Part shown: positions 1 to 7,477 of the stretch, in pieces
How the letters are laid out: each line of letters opens with the position of its first letter
Position numbering within the stretch: position 1 is the stretch's first letter
Position numbers and translations under genes: made by a program
Notes under the pieces: model-generated
Database searches by the model: none
What the model saw: the letters and a program-made list of their open reading frames with translations, nothing else
Told to the model about the DNA's origin: nothing
Source of the DNA: Deltaproteobacteria bacterium
GTDB lineage: Bacteria > Desulfobacterota > DSM-4660 > Desulfatiglandales > HGW-15
DNA length: 40,523 nucleotides
Assembly: GCA_019307745.1 (NCBI GenBank)
Contig: JAFDJA010000056.1
Coordinates: forward strand, 1-40,523
Reading direction: 5' to 3'

Positions 1-100
1 GTGTTATACTGTTCAAGTCGCAGACATCAATCCATATCATAATGCTCATAAATGCAGCCGCTGATCCTGCACCCTTGATAATATTATTGAATAGCCTCAT
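1..100 (-). CDS. Partial hypothetical protein (N-terminus only)
   Basis: An open frame starts with ATG at 98-100 and runs off the left edge, giving 33 residues that begin MRLFNNIIKGAG. A GGAG lies about 12 bases upstream of the start. The visible part is hydrophobic and could be a membrane segment or signal anchor. I do not recognise the family. It is the last gene visible in the leftward run that starts near 11.7 kb, but it is separated from its neighbour by about 50 bases. Confidence 0.4.
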   Translation of the reverse strand, partial: MRLFNNIIKGAGSAAAFMSIMIWIDVCDLNSIT

Positions 101-148
101 ATCTAATTAACTCCGTATACTTTGTGAAATGCATTAAATCAGCAAAAG

Positions 149-754
149 CTATTGAGCAATTTTTTTTGAAAAAAGCAAAGGAAAAGCAATATCACTCACA
201 CAACAGGGAATCCACACTGCTAAAACAAGAAAAATAAAAATAAAAATATGTGAAAGAAGATCCAGGGAAGAAGTTTTTGCCATAACAATATGAAATACGG
301 ACGCCCATGTACTGATCAAAACATGCATAGTATGAGGAAGTCGAGTAGTAGGCTTAACATATGCTATCATTATACCAGTCAATGCTAAAGGATTAATCAG
401 CCACCATTTTTCAATAAATCCAATATGCACATTTTTATTAGGAAGATCCAGCAAGGATTCTCCCCAAAAAGGAATTAAAGAGTCACTTAAAGTGGCAATG
501 CCTATTGACCCTAAAAAACCAATTAATAACATTTTCAATAAAGTATATTTATTATGATTCACATTAAGTTTATAAATAGAAGCGGTTGCAACAGCACTAA
601 AAAAAACATGTAAAGGGTGAAAAATAAAAAATAGCGTGCTTGAAGCCTCGTTAGATATTTTAGGGAGAAAAAATATAATTGCTATACCAGTAAAAGCTCC
701 GAAAGTTGTAAAGGGGATATGTTTTTTAAGTTCAGTCAGAATAACCTTCCACAT
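149..754 (-). CDS. Hypothetical multi-pass membrane protein
   Basis: About 201 residues with at least four strongly hydrophobic segments (roughly residues 15-30, 40-60, 72-92 and 165-190), so it is very probably an inner-membrane protein. I chose the second in-frame ATG (MWKVIL...) because AAGGAA lies about six bases before it but directly abuts the upstream ATG at 760. No catalytic motif or cofactor site is seen and I do not recognise the family. It lies about 90 bases downstream of the split-Soret cytochrome gene and could be a distal gene of that operon. Its A+T content is higher than that of its operon neighbours, so it may be a later addition. Confidence 0.6.
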   Translation of the reverse strand: MWKVILTELKKHIPFTTFGAFTGIAIIFFLPKISNEASSTLFFIFHPLHVFFSAVATASIYKLNVNHNKYTLLKMLLIGFLGSIGIATLSDSLIPFWGESLLDLPNKNVHIGFIEKWWLINPLALTGIMIAYVKPTTRLPHTMHVLISTWASVFHIVMAKTSSLDLLSHIFIFIFLVLAVWIPCCVSDIAFPLLFSKKIAQ

Positions 755-845
755 AACCATTTCCTTTTAAAAAAATACACCTGATCTCCTTATGAAAAAA
801 CTGTCAATCCCTAAAAATGTTTCTAATAGAATATCCCTAAAATAA

Positions 846-1625
846 TCAATAATGATCAGAAAGCTTATCATCATGGCATATGGAGCAATCCATAAGTCCT
901 TTAATATCATCCACTTCTCCTCCCCGCCCATGACAGGCCCGACAGTCATCTGAAATCGAAGAAAGATTGGCAGCCAGATACCCTCCTTTCAGCCAGGAGT
1001 TAAGCATATCAGTGGTTTTCTTGCTGACATCTCCTGCCAGCCTTGCACACCTGTCTAATCTTTCCTTAGAAGATGCCTTATATCCGGAAATCCCGCACCA
1101 TTCCCCCACTGAAATATGACAAAGCACGGAATTTGATTTTGTTTGGACAATTTCAGTTTCTATCGGTGAAAAAGATGGTTTATATATCGGAAATTTTGTC
1201 TGTTCATACCATCTAAGGAGTTCCTGTATCATCTGATTTCTAACAGCATCATCTTGACAAAAAAGCCCTATAAGGGCTGCGCCACCATTAAGACATCCAC
1301 ATAATGAGCCATATCCGGCAACACCGCTTGTGCCAAATTTCATCATATGGATTGGGAAGGAACTGTAGGGTTCACCATGTTTTCTTGATAGCTGGAACAT
1401 AGCCCCATAAAAGGTTCCGTAGGCGCAGCCGCCTTTATAGAAACCTTTGTACCCCAGTTTTTCTGACGTTGGAATATCAAGTTCATGATACTGCCATGGA
1501 TTGCCCTGAGACGCGTCAGCAGCATTTGAGCTTAAACCGTGATCAAAAAAGACCGCCCCGGCAAGACCCATTCCAAAGGAAGTGCCCAGACGTATCATTT
1601 GCCTGCGAGTTAAATTATAATCCAT
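846..1625 (-). CDS. Split-Soret cytochrome c-like protein (C_GCAxxG_C_C family), Tat-exported dihaem
   Basis: A 259-residue protein with an N-terminal twin-arginine signal (LTRRQMIRLG, R7-R8, then a hydrophobic stretch to about 27), so it should be exported folded to the periplasm. The middle has the Cys-rich redox fold: GGCAYG at 65-70, C109, C111 and further Cys at 169, 177 and 193. The C-terminus has two c-type haem sites, CRACH (228-232) and CSICH (247-251). This order matches split-Soret cytochrome c of Desulfovibrio, a dihaem protein also reported to carry an Fe-S cluster. The start has a clear GGAGG. It follows cooS by about 40 bases in the same orientation. A role as periplasmic electron partner is inference; the family assignment is fairly secure. 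Confidence 0.85.
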   Translation of the reverse strand: MDYNLTRRQMIRLGTSFGMGLAGAVFFDHGLSSNAADASQGNPWQYHELDIPTSEKLGYKGFYKGGCAYGTFYGAMFQLSRKHGEPYSSFPIHMMKFGTSGVAGYGSLCGCLNGGAALIGLFCQDDAVRNQMIQELLRWYEQTKFPIYKPSFSPIETEIVQTKSNSVLCHISVGEWCGISGYKASSKERLDRCARLAGDVSKKTTDMLNSWLKGGYLAANLSSISDDCRACHGRGGEVDDIKGLMDCSICHDDKLSDHY

Positions 1626-1666
1626 TTTACCTCCTCAATTTTAGAGCAATTAGTTGAATCAACCTA

Positions 1667-3706
1667 TTACATATCCAGTGCCTGACGATCCGCCATATCC
1701 ATAAGCACCCTTTCACGGGTCTTGTCAATGCCAAGCTCTTTTCGTTTTTTGTCTATATGTGCGATCATCAGATGAGCGTGCCTGACCGGATCCGGCTCAA
1801 TATCCCACATGCCGCCATATATTTTTTCCAAATCTTTACTTATATAATCATGGAATACCGGCGCACCTGATGTGGGAAGGGTAACGCCAAATACTGTGTA
1901 AACACCAGACACTACAAAATAATGGCCAATACTGATTGCCTTTTCACTCATCCATTCCGGCGCGCTCCCTGCCACAGGCAGATCACAGATATCCTTGCCC
2001 AGACCGCCAGCCTTTACTACTTCGGTGGCAGCAAGCAGAATCCGGCTGTTATCCACACATGATCCAAGATGAAGCACAGGTGGTATGCCAACGGTCTCAC
2101 ATACCTCTGCAAGCCCGGGGCCACAATGTACCGCCGCGCTTTCAGGCGTAAGCAATCCTTCCATGGCGCACGCTATACCATTGCACCCCGTGGTAAGTAC
2201 AAGTACATCGTTTTTAATAAGCTCCTTTACAACTGTGATATGAGCGTTATTGTGCTGTGTCCTGGCGTTATTGCAGCCGACCACGCCTGCGACACCGCGA
2301 ATGCGTCCGTTAATTATATTGTCATTTAATGTGTAGTATGATCCCCGGAACGTACCGCCAAGATGGTACTGGATAGACTCAACACTAAAGCCAGCAACCT
2401 GAGCTGCCTTGTGTTGTGGAATCATCACATTACTGCTTCTATTCTGGAAATTATCGATTGCCATCCTCACAATTTTTTCTGCATCCTGCAGTGCATAATG
2501 CTCGTCAAATTCTATATGAATAACATTGTCCTGCTCCATCTTTGCAATTGGGTGGGTTGTTATAAGTTTGGTATGAAAACATTTGGCAACATTGGCAAGG
2601 TTTTGCATAATACATTGTATGTCCACAACCATGGCATCACAGGCACCGGTTATTATTGCCAGCTCCTGCTGCAGGAATGTTCCTGCCGCAGGTATTCCGT
2701 GACGCTGGAGGACCTCATTGGCAGTACAGCAGATTCCCCCAAGCTGGATACCTTTTGCACCTTTGGTTTTCGCATACTCAATGATTTTAGGGTTCTGTGA
2801 AACCAATACAATCATCTCTGAAAGTACGGGCTCGTGCCCATGAACAATGATATTAACATGGTCCTCCTTCATTATCCCAAGATTCGCTTCAGACAGAATA
2901 GGTGAAGGTGTTCCAAAGAGAACATCCTGAAGATCGGTTGCCAGCATTGAACCGCCCCATCCGTCGGCAATTGCCGCCCGTGTACCCTGTTTGATGAGAT
3001 TTTTATAATCCTGATCTACACCCATGTGTGTCCGATGCATGATTTCAACTATTTCACGGTCAATGTTTCTTGGGAGCACACCATTCATTTTCCACTTCTC
3101 ATACAGGGGTTCAGGTGCCCTTTTCATGTAGAGCAGTTCTCCAGTGGCCTTGCCCCATTCATTTAATGCCTTTTCACCTACTTCAACCGCTATCTCATCG
3201 ATATCTCTGTCCAGAGTTTTGCCATCAACTTCAACCGTGGTTTGAACGCCAAGGTAAGGTGCTATTGCCAAAAGTTTTACAGTGTCTTTAATTTTATAGG
3301 CGGCAGTCTCTTTTCTAGCGGCAGACAAAAACACTTCAGCAACACATCTGCCGTGGTCTGAGTGCGCTGCGGCACCGCCCGCTATCATTCTGATGAAATT
3401 ACGAGCAGCTATCGTGTTAGCTGTGGCACCACAAAGACCCTTTCTTGTGTCTTCTCCATCAATCCCTGCCTTGGGAAGGGGAAGGCGGCACGGACCCATA
3501 GAGCAGTTTTTACAGCATGTACCCTGGACACCAATATTACAGGGCTTCATATTTTCCGCCCTGTCAAAAATCGTTTCAACTCCAAGGTCATGAGATCTTG
3601 CAATCATCTCCTGGGTTGCGACATCTATTGACGCCTTTAGAGGATCAGCCAGTTTTGATTTTTTTTCTTCTTTTTTTGTGTCTTTAGCAAGATTAGTATC
3701 AGCCAT
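1667..3706 (-). CDS. cooS: Anaerobic Ni-Fe carbon monoxide dehydrogenase catalytic subunit
   Basis: A 679-residue protein of normal CooS length; it interconverts CO and CO2 at a Ni-4Fe C-cluster. The N-terminal cluster motif is visible: C56 and C64 (D-cluster), and C65, C68, C73 and C92 (B-cluster) around CCKNCSMGPCR. C-cluster ligand motifs are all present: VHGHEP (His), GGICCTANEV, GACDAMVVD, GVVGCNNAR, TTGCNGIAC and LGSCVDNSR. AGGAGA precedes the ATG. No CooF ferredoxin, acetyl-CoA synthase or classical CooC is adjacent. The neighbours instead are MinD/ferredoxin ATPases and NifU/NifX-like proteins, which may mature it or share metal handling (inference). The start of the gene lies about 20 bases after the DUF364::ATPase chimera. 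Confidence 0.97.
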   Translation of the reverse strand: MADTNLAKDTKKEEKKSKLADPLKASIDVATQEMIARSHDLGVETIFDRAENMKPCNIGVQGTCCKNCSMGPCRLPLPKAGIDGEDTRKGLCGATANTIAARNFIRMIAGGAAAHSDHGRCVAEVFLSAARKETAAYKIKDTVKLLAIAPYLGVQTTVEVDGKTLDRDIDEIAVEVGEKALNEWGKATGELLYMKRAPEPLYEKWKMNGVLPRNIDREIVEIMHRTHMGVDQDYKNLIKQGTRAAIADGWGGSMLATDLQDVLFGTPSPILSEANLGIMKEDHVNIIVHGHEPVLSEMIVLVSQNPKIIEYAKTKGAKGIQLGGICCTANEVLQRHGIPAAGTFLQQELAIITGACDAMVVDIQCIMQNLANVAKCFHTKLITTHPIAKMEQDNVIHIEFDEHYALQDAEKIVRMAIDNFQNRSSNVMIPQHKAAQVAGFSVESIQYHLGGTFRGSYYTLNDNIINGRIRGVAGVVGCNNARTQHNNAHITVVKELIKNDVLVLTTGCNGIACAMEGLLTPESAAVHCGPGLAEVCETVGIPPVLHLGSCVDNSRILLAATEVVKAGGLGKDICDLPVAGSAPEWMSEKAISIGHYFVVSGVYTVFGVTLPTSGAPVFHDYISKDLEKIYGGMWDIEPDPVRHAHLMIAHIDKKRKELGIDKTRERVLMDMADRQALDM

Positions 3707-3728
3707 TTACAATTCTCCTGATAAATTA

Positions 3729-4883
3729 TTACTGTTTAGGATTTTCAAATAAAGAAATTTTTACCCTGTCCCATATCTGTTTTACAGTGTTGGCCGCATC
3801 TGATCCCGGATCATATTCGATTATATTTTTCCCCTGGACCATTGCTTCTGTAAAAAGATTGTTGAAAGGTATCTGTCCTATGAATACCGCATTTTTTTCC
3901 TGCGTAATCAATTCTATTTCTCTGGCTTTATCTTTGTTCAGATCAAATTTATTAATACAGACCATTGCAGGAATGCTAAAATGGCTGGCGAGTTTCAGGA
4001 CCCTTTCCATGTCATGGGCGCCTGAAACTGTTGGTTCTGTAACAACTAACACAACATTTGCTCCTCCAATGGACGCGATTACAGGACAGCCGACACCTGG
4101 AGCTCCATCTGTTATAATAAGATCATGACTACCTTGTTCAGCAAGTTTTTTGCTTTCACTTCGCACAAGTGAAACCAGCTTGCCTGAATTTTCTTCTGCC
4201 ACACCCAGTTTCGCATGTACCATCGGTCCAAACCTGGTGTCAGAGATAAACCATTTTCCGCATGTATTTTCAGGAAAGTTTATTGCATTTTCAGGGCAGA
4301 AATGGAAACAGACCACGCACCCTTCACATTCAATTGAATCGACTGTATAGCCCTCAGATATGGCTCCCCATCTGCAAAGCTCCCTGCATAGTCCGCATTC
4401 TATACATTTTTCTTTATCAATACTTGCTTTGTGTCCGCTCTTAAAATCAGTTTCCTTCTTTATCTTTGGGATACCGTATTCGGATAAAATATGTTTTCCA
4501 AGCTGAACCGCGCACTCAGCAGGCTCCTGATCCCTGCAATGTATTGTCCCCTCTTTTACTCCCATATGTCTTAATGCCGCATTAAGTGATGTAATAAATA
4601 TAGACCTTCTGTAATTGTTTGAAGGATCAGATTCCAGGATATCCTTAAGAGAGCCGTCAAAGTCTCCGTATTGATCGGTAAATGCCTGCCCCACTGAACC
4701 TTCAAGCTCCGCCTGTATAAGCCTTTCTTTACCCTTCATCAAGAGGAAGTCATCTGCTTCAGGGTTCCCGATTGCCTCCTCGGTAGTCAGGGCACGGGCC
4801 TTGATTTTCATATTTCTGTCAAACAGGTCCTTATCAATAATATCAAGGGCTCGTTTTCTTATCTCATCATATATGTTGCTCAT
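3729..4883 (-). CDS. Chimera: DUF4213/DUF364 N-terminal part fused to a MinD/ferredoxin ATPase lacking its P-loop
   Basis: 384 residues. Residues 1 to about 140 look like the DUF4213/DUF364 putative metal-chelation family (LTTEEAIG, KGKERLIQAE, GQAFTD, SLNAALRHMG, TIHCRDQEP). From about 142 the sequence switches to the middle of a ferredoxin-inserted MinD-type ATPase: two 4Fe-4S sites (C160/163/166/170 and C186/189/192/196), ITDGAPGVGCP at 257-267 and NKFD at 311-314. The deviant Walker A (KGGTGKT) and first strand of that ATPase are absent, as is the DUF364 Rossmann half. It therefore probably cannot hydrolyse nucleotide alone. The start codon overlaps the upstream mini-ORF by four bases (ATGA), implying coupled translation. 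Whether this is a functional fusion or a deletion scar is open; the frame is intact. Confidence 0.85.
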   Translation of the reverse strand: MSNIYDEIRKRALDIIDKDLFDRNMKIKARALTTEEAIGNPEADDFLLMKGKERLIQAELEGSVGQAFTDQYGDFDGSLKDILESDPSNNYRRSIFITSLNAALRHMGVKEGTIHCRDQEPAECAVQLGKHILSEYGIPKIKKETDFKSGHKASIDKEKCIECGLCRELCRWGAISEGYTVDSIECEGCVVCFHFCPENAINFPENTCGKWFISDTRFGPMVHAKLGVAEENSGKLVSLVRSESKKLAEQGSHDLIITDGAPGVGCPVIASIGGANVVLVVTEPTVSGAHDMERVLKLASHFSIPAMVCINKFDLNKDKAREIELITQEKNAVFIGQIPFNNLFTEAMVQGKNIIEYDPGSDAANTVKQIWDRVKISLFENPKQ

Positions 4884-4948
4884 ATTTTATCCATAAGTAT
4901 TTCAACTTCGTTGCCGCAGTCAGTGCATAAAAAATCATAGATAGGCAT
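4880..4948 (-). CDS. 22-residue FmdB-like zinc-ribbon mini-ORF
   Basis: A very short ORF begins MPIYDFLCTDCGNEVEILM, matching the start of FmdB-type zinc-ribbon proteins (MPIYEFRCEDCG...). It stops before the second CxxC that the full family carries. AAGGAG sits upstream of its ATG, it starts two bases after the NifU-like stop, and its TGA overlaps the ATG of the next gene. The placement and ribosome binding site suggest that it is translated, perhaps mainly to couple translation of the next gene. It may instead be the remnant of a full-length FmdB-like gene. One CxxC could bind metal only as a dimer or with a partner. Confidence 0.55.
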   Translation of the reverse strand: MPIYDFLCTDCGNEVEILMDKI

Positions 4949-4950
4949 GG

Positions 4951-5403
4951 CTATTCTCCTTTCGGACTGTTGCCGTTTCCTGATTTACAATCATTTATAG
5001 CTTTTTCTATAATCTTGTTTGTAAGCCTTATACAGTGCTGTTTCTGGTCGGGAATGTCCTCCAGTTCACGGAAAATATCCCTGTCCGTCACCTTCAGCGC
5101 ATCATCAAGGGTTTTGCCCTTTATCATATCCATGGCAGCCATGGCGGCGGCTATCGCTCCCGGACAGCCCAGAACCTGTATTTTAGCGTCCCGGATGATT
5201 CCATCGTCAATCTTCAGAAATATTTTCATTGTATCGCCGCAGTGACCGGTCAATTCACTCACCTGGGTTGCGTCATCCAGTACTCCCATATTTTTTTTAT
5301 CCAGGTAATACTGAATAGCCTTATCCGAATACCCCGAACTGGAAAGCAGTTCTTTTGTAGTTTTAAGATCATTATTTAATACATTACTCACTTCACTCAT
5401 CAT
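4951..5403 (-). CDS. NifU/IscU-like iron-sulfur scaffold protein
   Basis: 150 residues resembling the NifU N-terminal (IscU) scaffold. The three conserved cysteines are C55 (GHCGD), C80 (GCPGA) and C124 (KQHC), the spacing expected for a scaffold that carries a transient Fe-S cluster. The second site reads GCPGAIAAAM rather than GCGSAIAS, as in the divergent NifU-like proteins found beside MinD/NifX genes in anaerobes. It sits within the operon, two bases before the zinc-ribbon mini-ORF. A role in delivering clusters to CooS or to the ferredoxin-containing ATPases is inference. A second divergent NifU-like protein is encoded at 8303-8767. Confidence 0.85.
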   Translation of the reverse strand: MMSEVSNVLNNDLKTTKELLSSSGYSDKAIQYYLDKKNMGVLDDATQVSELTGHCGDTMKIFLKIDDGIIRDAKIQVLGCPGAIAAAMAAMDMIKGKTLDDALKVTDRDIFRELEDIPDQKQHCIRLTNKIIEKAINDCKSGNGNSPKGE

Positions 5404-5430
5404 TTTCCCTTTATCATTTTTATCCTGTTA

Positions 5431-5817
5431 TTAATCCTGTCCGGATTCGAGATCCTTGATCAGCCTCAGATTTTTGAGGAGTTCTTCAGCATCAGATCTG
5501 CCCGGGTTCAAAGGCAGGTGATCCATAAGCCCGAGACCTTCGCTTGACTCGTGAAACTCCTTTTCCGGCAGACTGCTTACAGCCGCACAATTGGTCATGG
5601 GACTGGAAAAAATAAGTTTCTTTGCAAAGTAAAGACCGGACATGTCTCTAAGTTTTTCATCTGTAATAACAAGATCAATAGTTTTGTCTTTGATCATTTT
5701 AAATGCTGTTTCACCTGATTCGGCAATCAGAATCTCATTTGCATCATTTTCCTCTAATGCCCAAACAAATTCTGAAAAAGATTCAATATTATTGCTGACC
5801 AACAGCAACTTTAACAT
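5431..5817 (-). CDS. Degenerate response-regulator receiver domain
   Basis: About 128 residues; the start (MLKLLLVSNN) was chosen because AAGGAG lies six bases upstream, whereas the upstream ATG at 5847 has no site. The fold pattern is that of a CheY receiver: beta-1 LKLLLVS, DLVITDEKLRDMSG containing the likely phosphoacceptor Asp, then an alternating alpha/beta tail. The usual acidic pair after beta-1 is replaced by NN and the KP(F) motif by NP, so ordinary Mg-dependent phosphorylation is doubtful. It has no output domain. Its position between NifX-like and NifU-like genes suggests a phosphorylation-independent protein partner in this module (inference). Confidence 0.6.
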   Translation of the reverse strand: MLKLLLVSNNIESFSEFVWALEENDANEILIAESGETAFKMIKDKTIDLVITDEKLRDMSGLYFAKKLIFSSPMTNCAAVSSLPEKEFHESSEGLGLMDHLPLNPGRSDAEELLKNLRLIKDLESGQD

Positions 5818-5909
5818 GACATACTCCTTAGATAAATATGTATACATGTCTGATAGCGGTTTCTAACTTCAAACCGTACACCGTATACCGTAAACCTTAA
5901 ACCGTTTTC

Positions 5910-6269
5910 TTACCAGTGCCCCTCAACATTAGCGCTGTCAGCATGGGGCAGTTTTCCGTCCAGGTATGACTTGACAGCATCTTTAACCGTACCGCTTGCA
6001 TCATTGGATACTGCAACTTTTCCAGCCTGCAAAGCTTTAAAGGCATTGGGACCGCAGAATCCTGTTAAAAGGACCTTTGCCCCGCTGTTTACAACATTGC
6101 TCGCCGCCTGAATTCCGGCACCTTTTAGGGCATTTACGTTTTCATCGTTATCAATAACCTGGAATTCGTAGTTATCCGAATCAACAACAAGGACATAGGC
6201 TGCCCTGCCAAAACGCGGATCAACCTGGGCGTCAAGGTCCTTGCCCTGAGATGTAACTGCAATTTTCAT
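5910..6269 (-). CDS. NifX/orange-protein family (dinitrogenase Fe-Mo cofactor-type domain)
   Basis: 119 residues starting MKIAVTSQGKDLDAQVDPRFGRA; GGAGG is about ten bases upstream of this ATG, so the eight-residue upstream extension is not used. The fold is a single NifX/NifB C-terminal-like domain that binds Fe-Mo, Mo-Cu or other metal-sulfur clusters in known members. The motif LLTGFCGPNAFKAL and the C-terminal DSANVEGHW are nearly the same as in the protein at 11,306-11,668, so these are paralogues. It starts one base before the end of the neighbouring NifX-like gene. The nearest characterised context is the orange-protein (ORP) operon of Desulfovibrio; the metal bound here is unknown. 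Confidence 0.85.
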   Translation of the reverse strand: MKIAVTSQGKDLDAQVDPRFGRAAYVLVVDSDNYEFQVIDNDENVNALKGAGIQAASNVVNSGAKVLLTGFCGPNAFKALQAGKVAVSNDASGTVKDAVKSYLDGKLPHADSANVEGHW

Positions 6270-6270
6270 T

Positions 6271-6654
6271 TTATTGGCCTCCTCCCCCGCCACAGACCTG
6301 ATCGTCGCCGATTACGGCAAGCTTTCCCGCTATAAGGTCCTCAACAACAGGCCTGATCTCCTGTCTTGTGGCGTCATGATATACATCAATTCCAGCCTGG
6401 CGGAAACCCATCAGGGGCCGCATCCCTATACCGCCAACTACAAGGGCGTTTACATTGTTTTGAGCAAGCAGGTTAACAGGGACCATGCATCCTCCCTGAA
6501 CATGCTCTTTATTATTTAATGTTGTTACCTGTTCGATTTCATCATCCTTGACATCCACTAGTGTGAAAACATCACAGTGTCCGAAATGACCTGCCCTCTG
6601 GCCGTCAAGTCCGCCCTTGTCCATTGAAGGAACTGCTATTCTTCCGTCTTTCAT
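6271..6654 (-). CDS. NifX/orange-protein family protein with Gly-rich Cys tail
   Basis: 127 residues with a NifX-type fold: RIAVPSMDKGGLDGQRAGHFGHCDVF, then VVGGIGMRPLMGF and a C-terminal CGGGGGQ tail. The GHFGHCD motif is the conserved segment also seen in the C-terminal domain of the MrpORP-like protein at 9613-10,842 (AHFGHCEQF). AGGAGG lies upstream of the ATG. It lies directly downstream of the first MinD-type ATPase gene. The Gly-rich tail with one Cys could be a flexible metal-delivery arm. Substrate metal is not determinable from sequence. Confidence 0.85.
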   Translation of the reverse strand: MKDGRIAVPSMDKGGLDGQRAGHFGHCDVFTLVDVKDDEIEQVTTLNNKEHVQGGCMVPVNLLAQNNVNALVVGGIGMRPLMGFRQAGIDVYHDATRQEIRPVVEDLIAGKLAVIGDDQVCGGGGGQ

Positions 6655-6715
6655 AATTAAAATCCTCCTGTGTTTTTTGTTAAGTATATAAAATTAATGA
6701 ATCTATATTTTCATA

Positions 6716-7477
6716 TCAGAGTCTGTCACTCACCCTTTGCCATATGTCCTTTACATTTTCACATATCTTTGAATCAGGGTCATATTCAAATATGTTCTTT
6801 GCTTCCACCATGGCTTTAGTGAAAATTGGGTCAAAGGCGGGTATTTTGAAAAAGGATGCAAGTTCCGCAACCCTGGTCATATCATGAACCCCAGATACTG
6901 TGGGTTCCGTTACAATGAGTACTGCGTTTGCGCCGCCGATGGAGGCAATTACCGGGCAGCCAACCCCGGGGGCACCGTCTGTTATGATGAGGCCCATCCC
7001 CTTTTCTTCTGCCAGCTTTTTTGATTCCTTGCGAACAATGGTTACCAGTTTCCCGGAGTTTTCTTCTGCGATCCCGAGCCTGGCGTGTACCATGGGCCCA
7101 TGTCTGGTATCGGAGATGAACCATTCGCCGCAGGTCTTCTGATCAAAGGATATTGCCTTTTCTGGGCAGAAATAAAAACAGACCCCGCAGCCCTCGCATT
7201 CAATAGAATCCACGGTAAAGTCTTCTCTGATGGCTCCATATCTGCACAGCTTTCGGCATAGACCGCATTCAGTGCATTTTCCCTTGTCTATTGCCGCTTC
7301 GCATCCTCCCTTGAAGGGTTCGGATTTTATAACTTTGGGGGACATAATCAGGTGCAGGTCCGCAGCATCAACATCAGCGTCACAAAGGACTTTGTTTTGT
7401 GCAAGGGACGCAATGGCTGATACCATGCTTGTCTTTCCTGTTCCTCCCTTGCCGCTGATAATAACAAGCTCTTTCAT
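6716..7477 (-). CDS. Ferredoxin-inserted MinD-type ATPase with an internal C-terminal deletion
   Basis: About 253 residues starting MKELVIISGKGGTGKTSM, so the deviant Walker A is present. Two 4Fe-4S sites follow (CTECGLCRKLCRYG and CEGCGVCFYFCPE), then the MVHARLG and IITDGAPGVGCP motifs. Compared with its close relative at 3729-4883, the segment between KIPA and FDPIFTKAMV is missing: about 40 residues including the NKFD motif and the strand leading to IPF. The join reads KIPAFDPIF, as if the two IP(A/F) segments had recombined in frame. The ATG overlaps the TGA of the upstream ATPase gene by one base. This is the usual tandem ATPase pair of orange-protein operons (DVU2103/DVU2104 type); whether this copy still works is uncertain. 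Confidence 0.85.
   Translation of the reverse strand: MKELVIISGKGGTGKTSMVSAIASLAQNKVLCDADVDAADLHLIMSPKVIKSEPFKGGCEAAIDKGKCTECGLCRKLCRYGAIREDFTVDSIECEGCGVCFYFCPEKAISFDQKTCGEWFISDTRHGPMVHARLGIAEENSGKLVTIVRKESKKLAEEKGMGLIITDGAPGVGCPVIASIGGANAVLIVTEPTVSGVHDMTRVAELASFFKIPAFDPIFTKAMVEAKNIFEYDPDSKICENVKDIWQRVSDRL

Noticed and set aside
767-949. 60-codon frame overlapping the split-Soret gene
   Set aside because: It overlaps the C-terminal haem region of a strongly supported gene in another frame and has no family features.
5873-5903. Short CCGTA-type repeats between the receiver and NifX-like genes
   Set aside because: Imperfect simple repeats without spacers of constant length; not a CRISPR array and no evident function.
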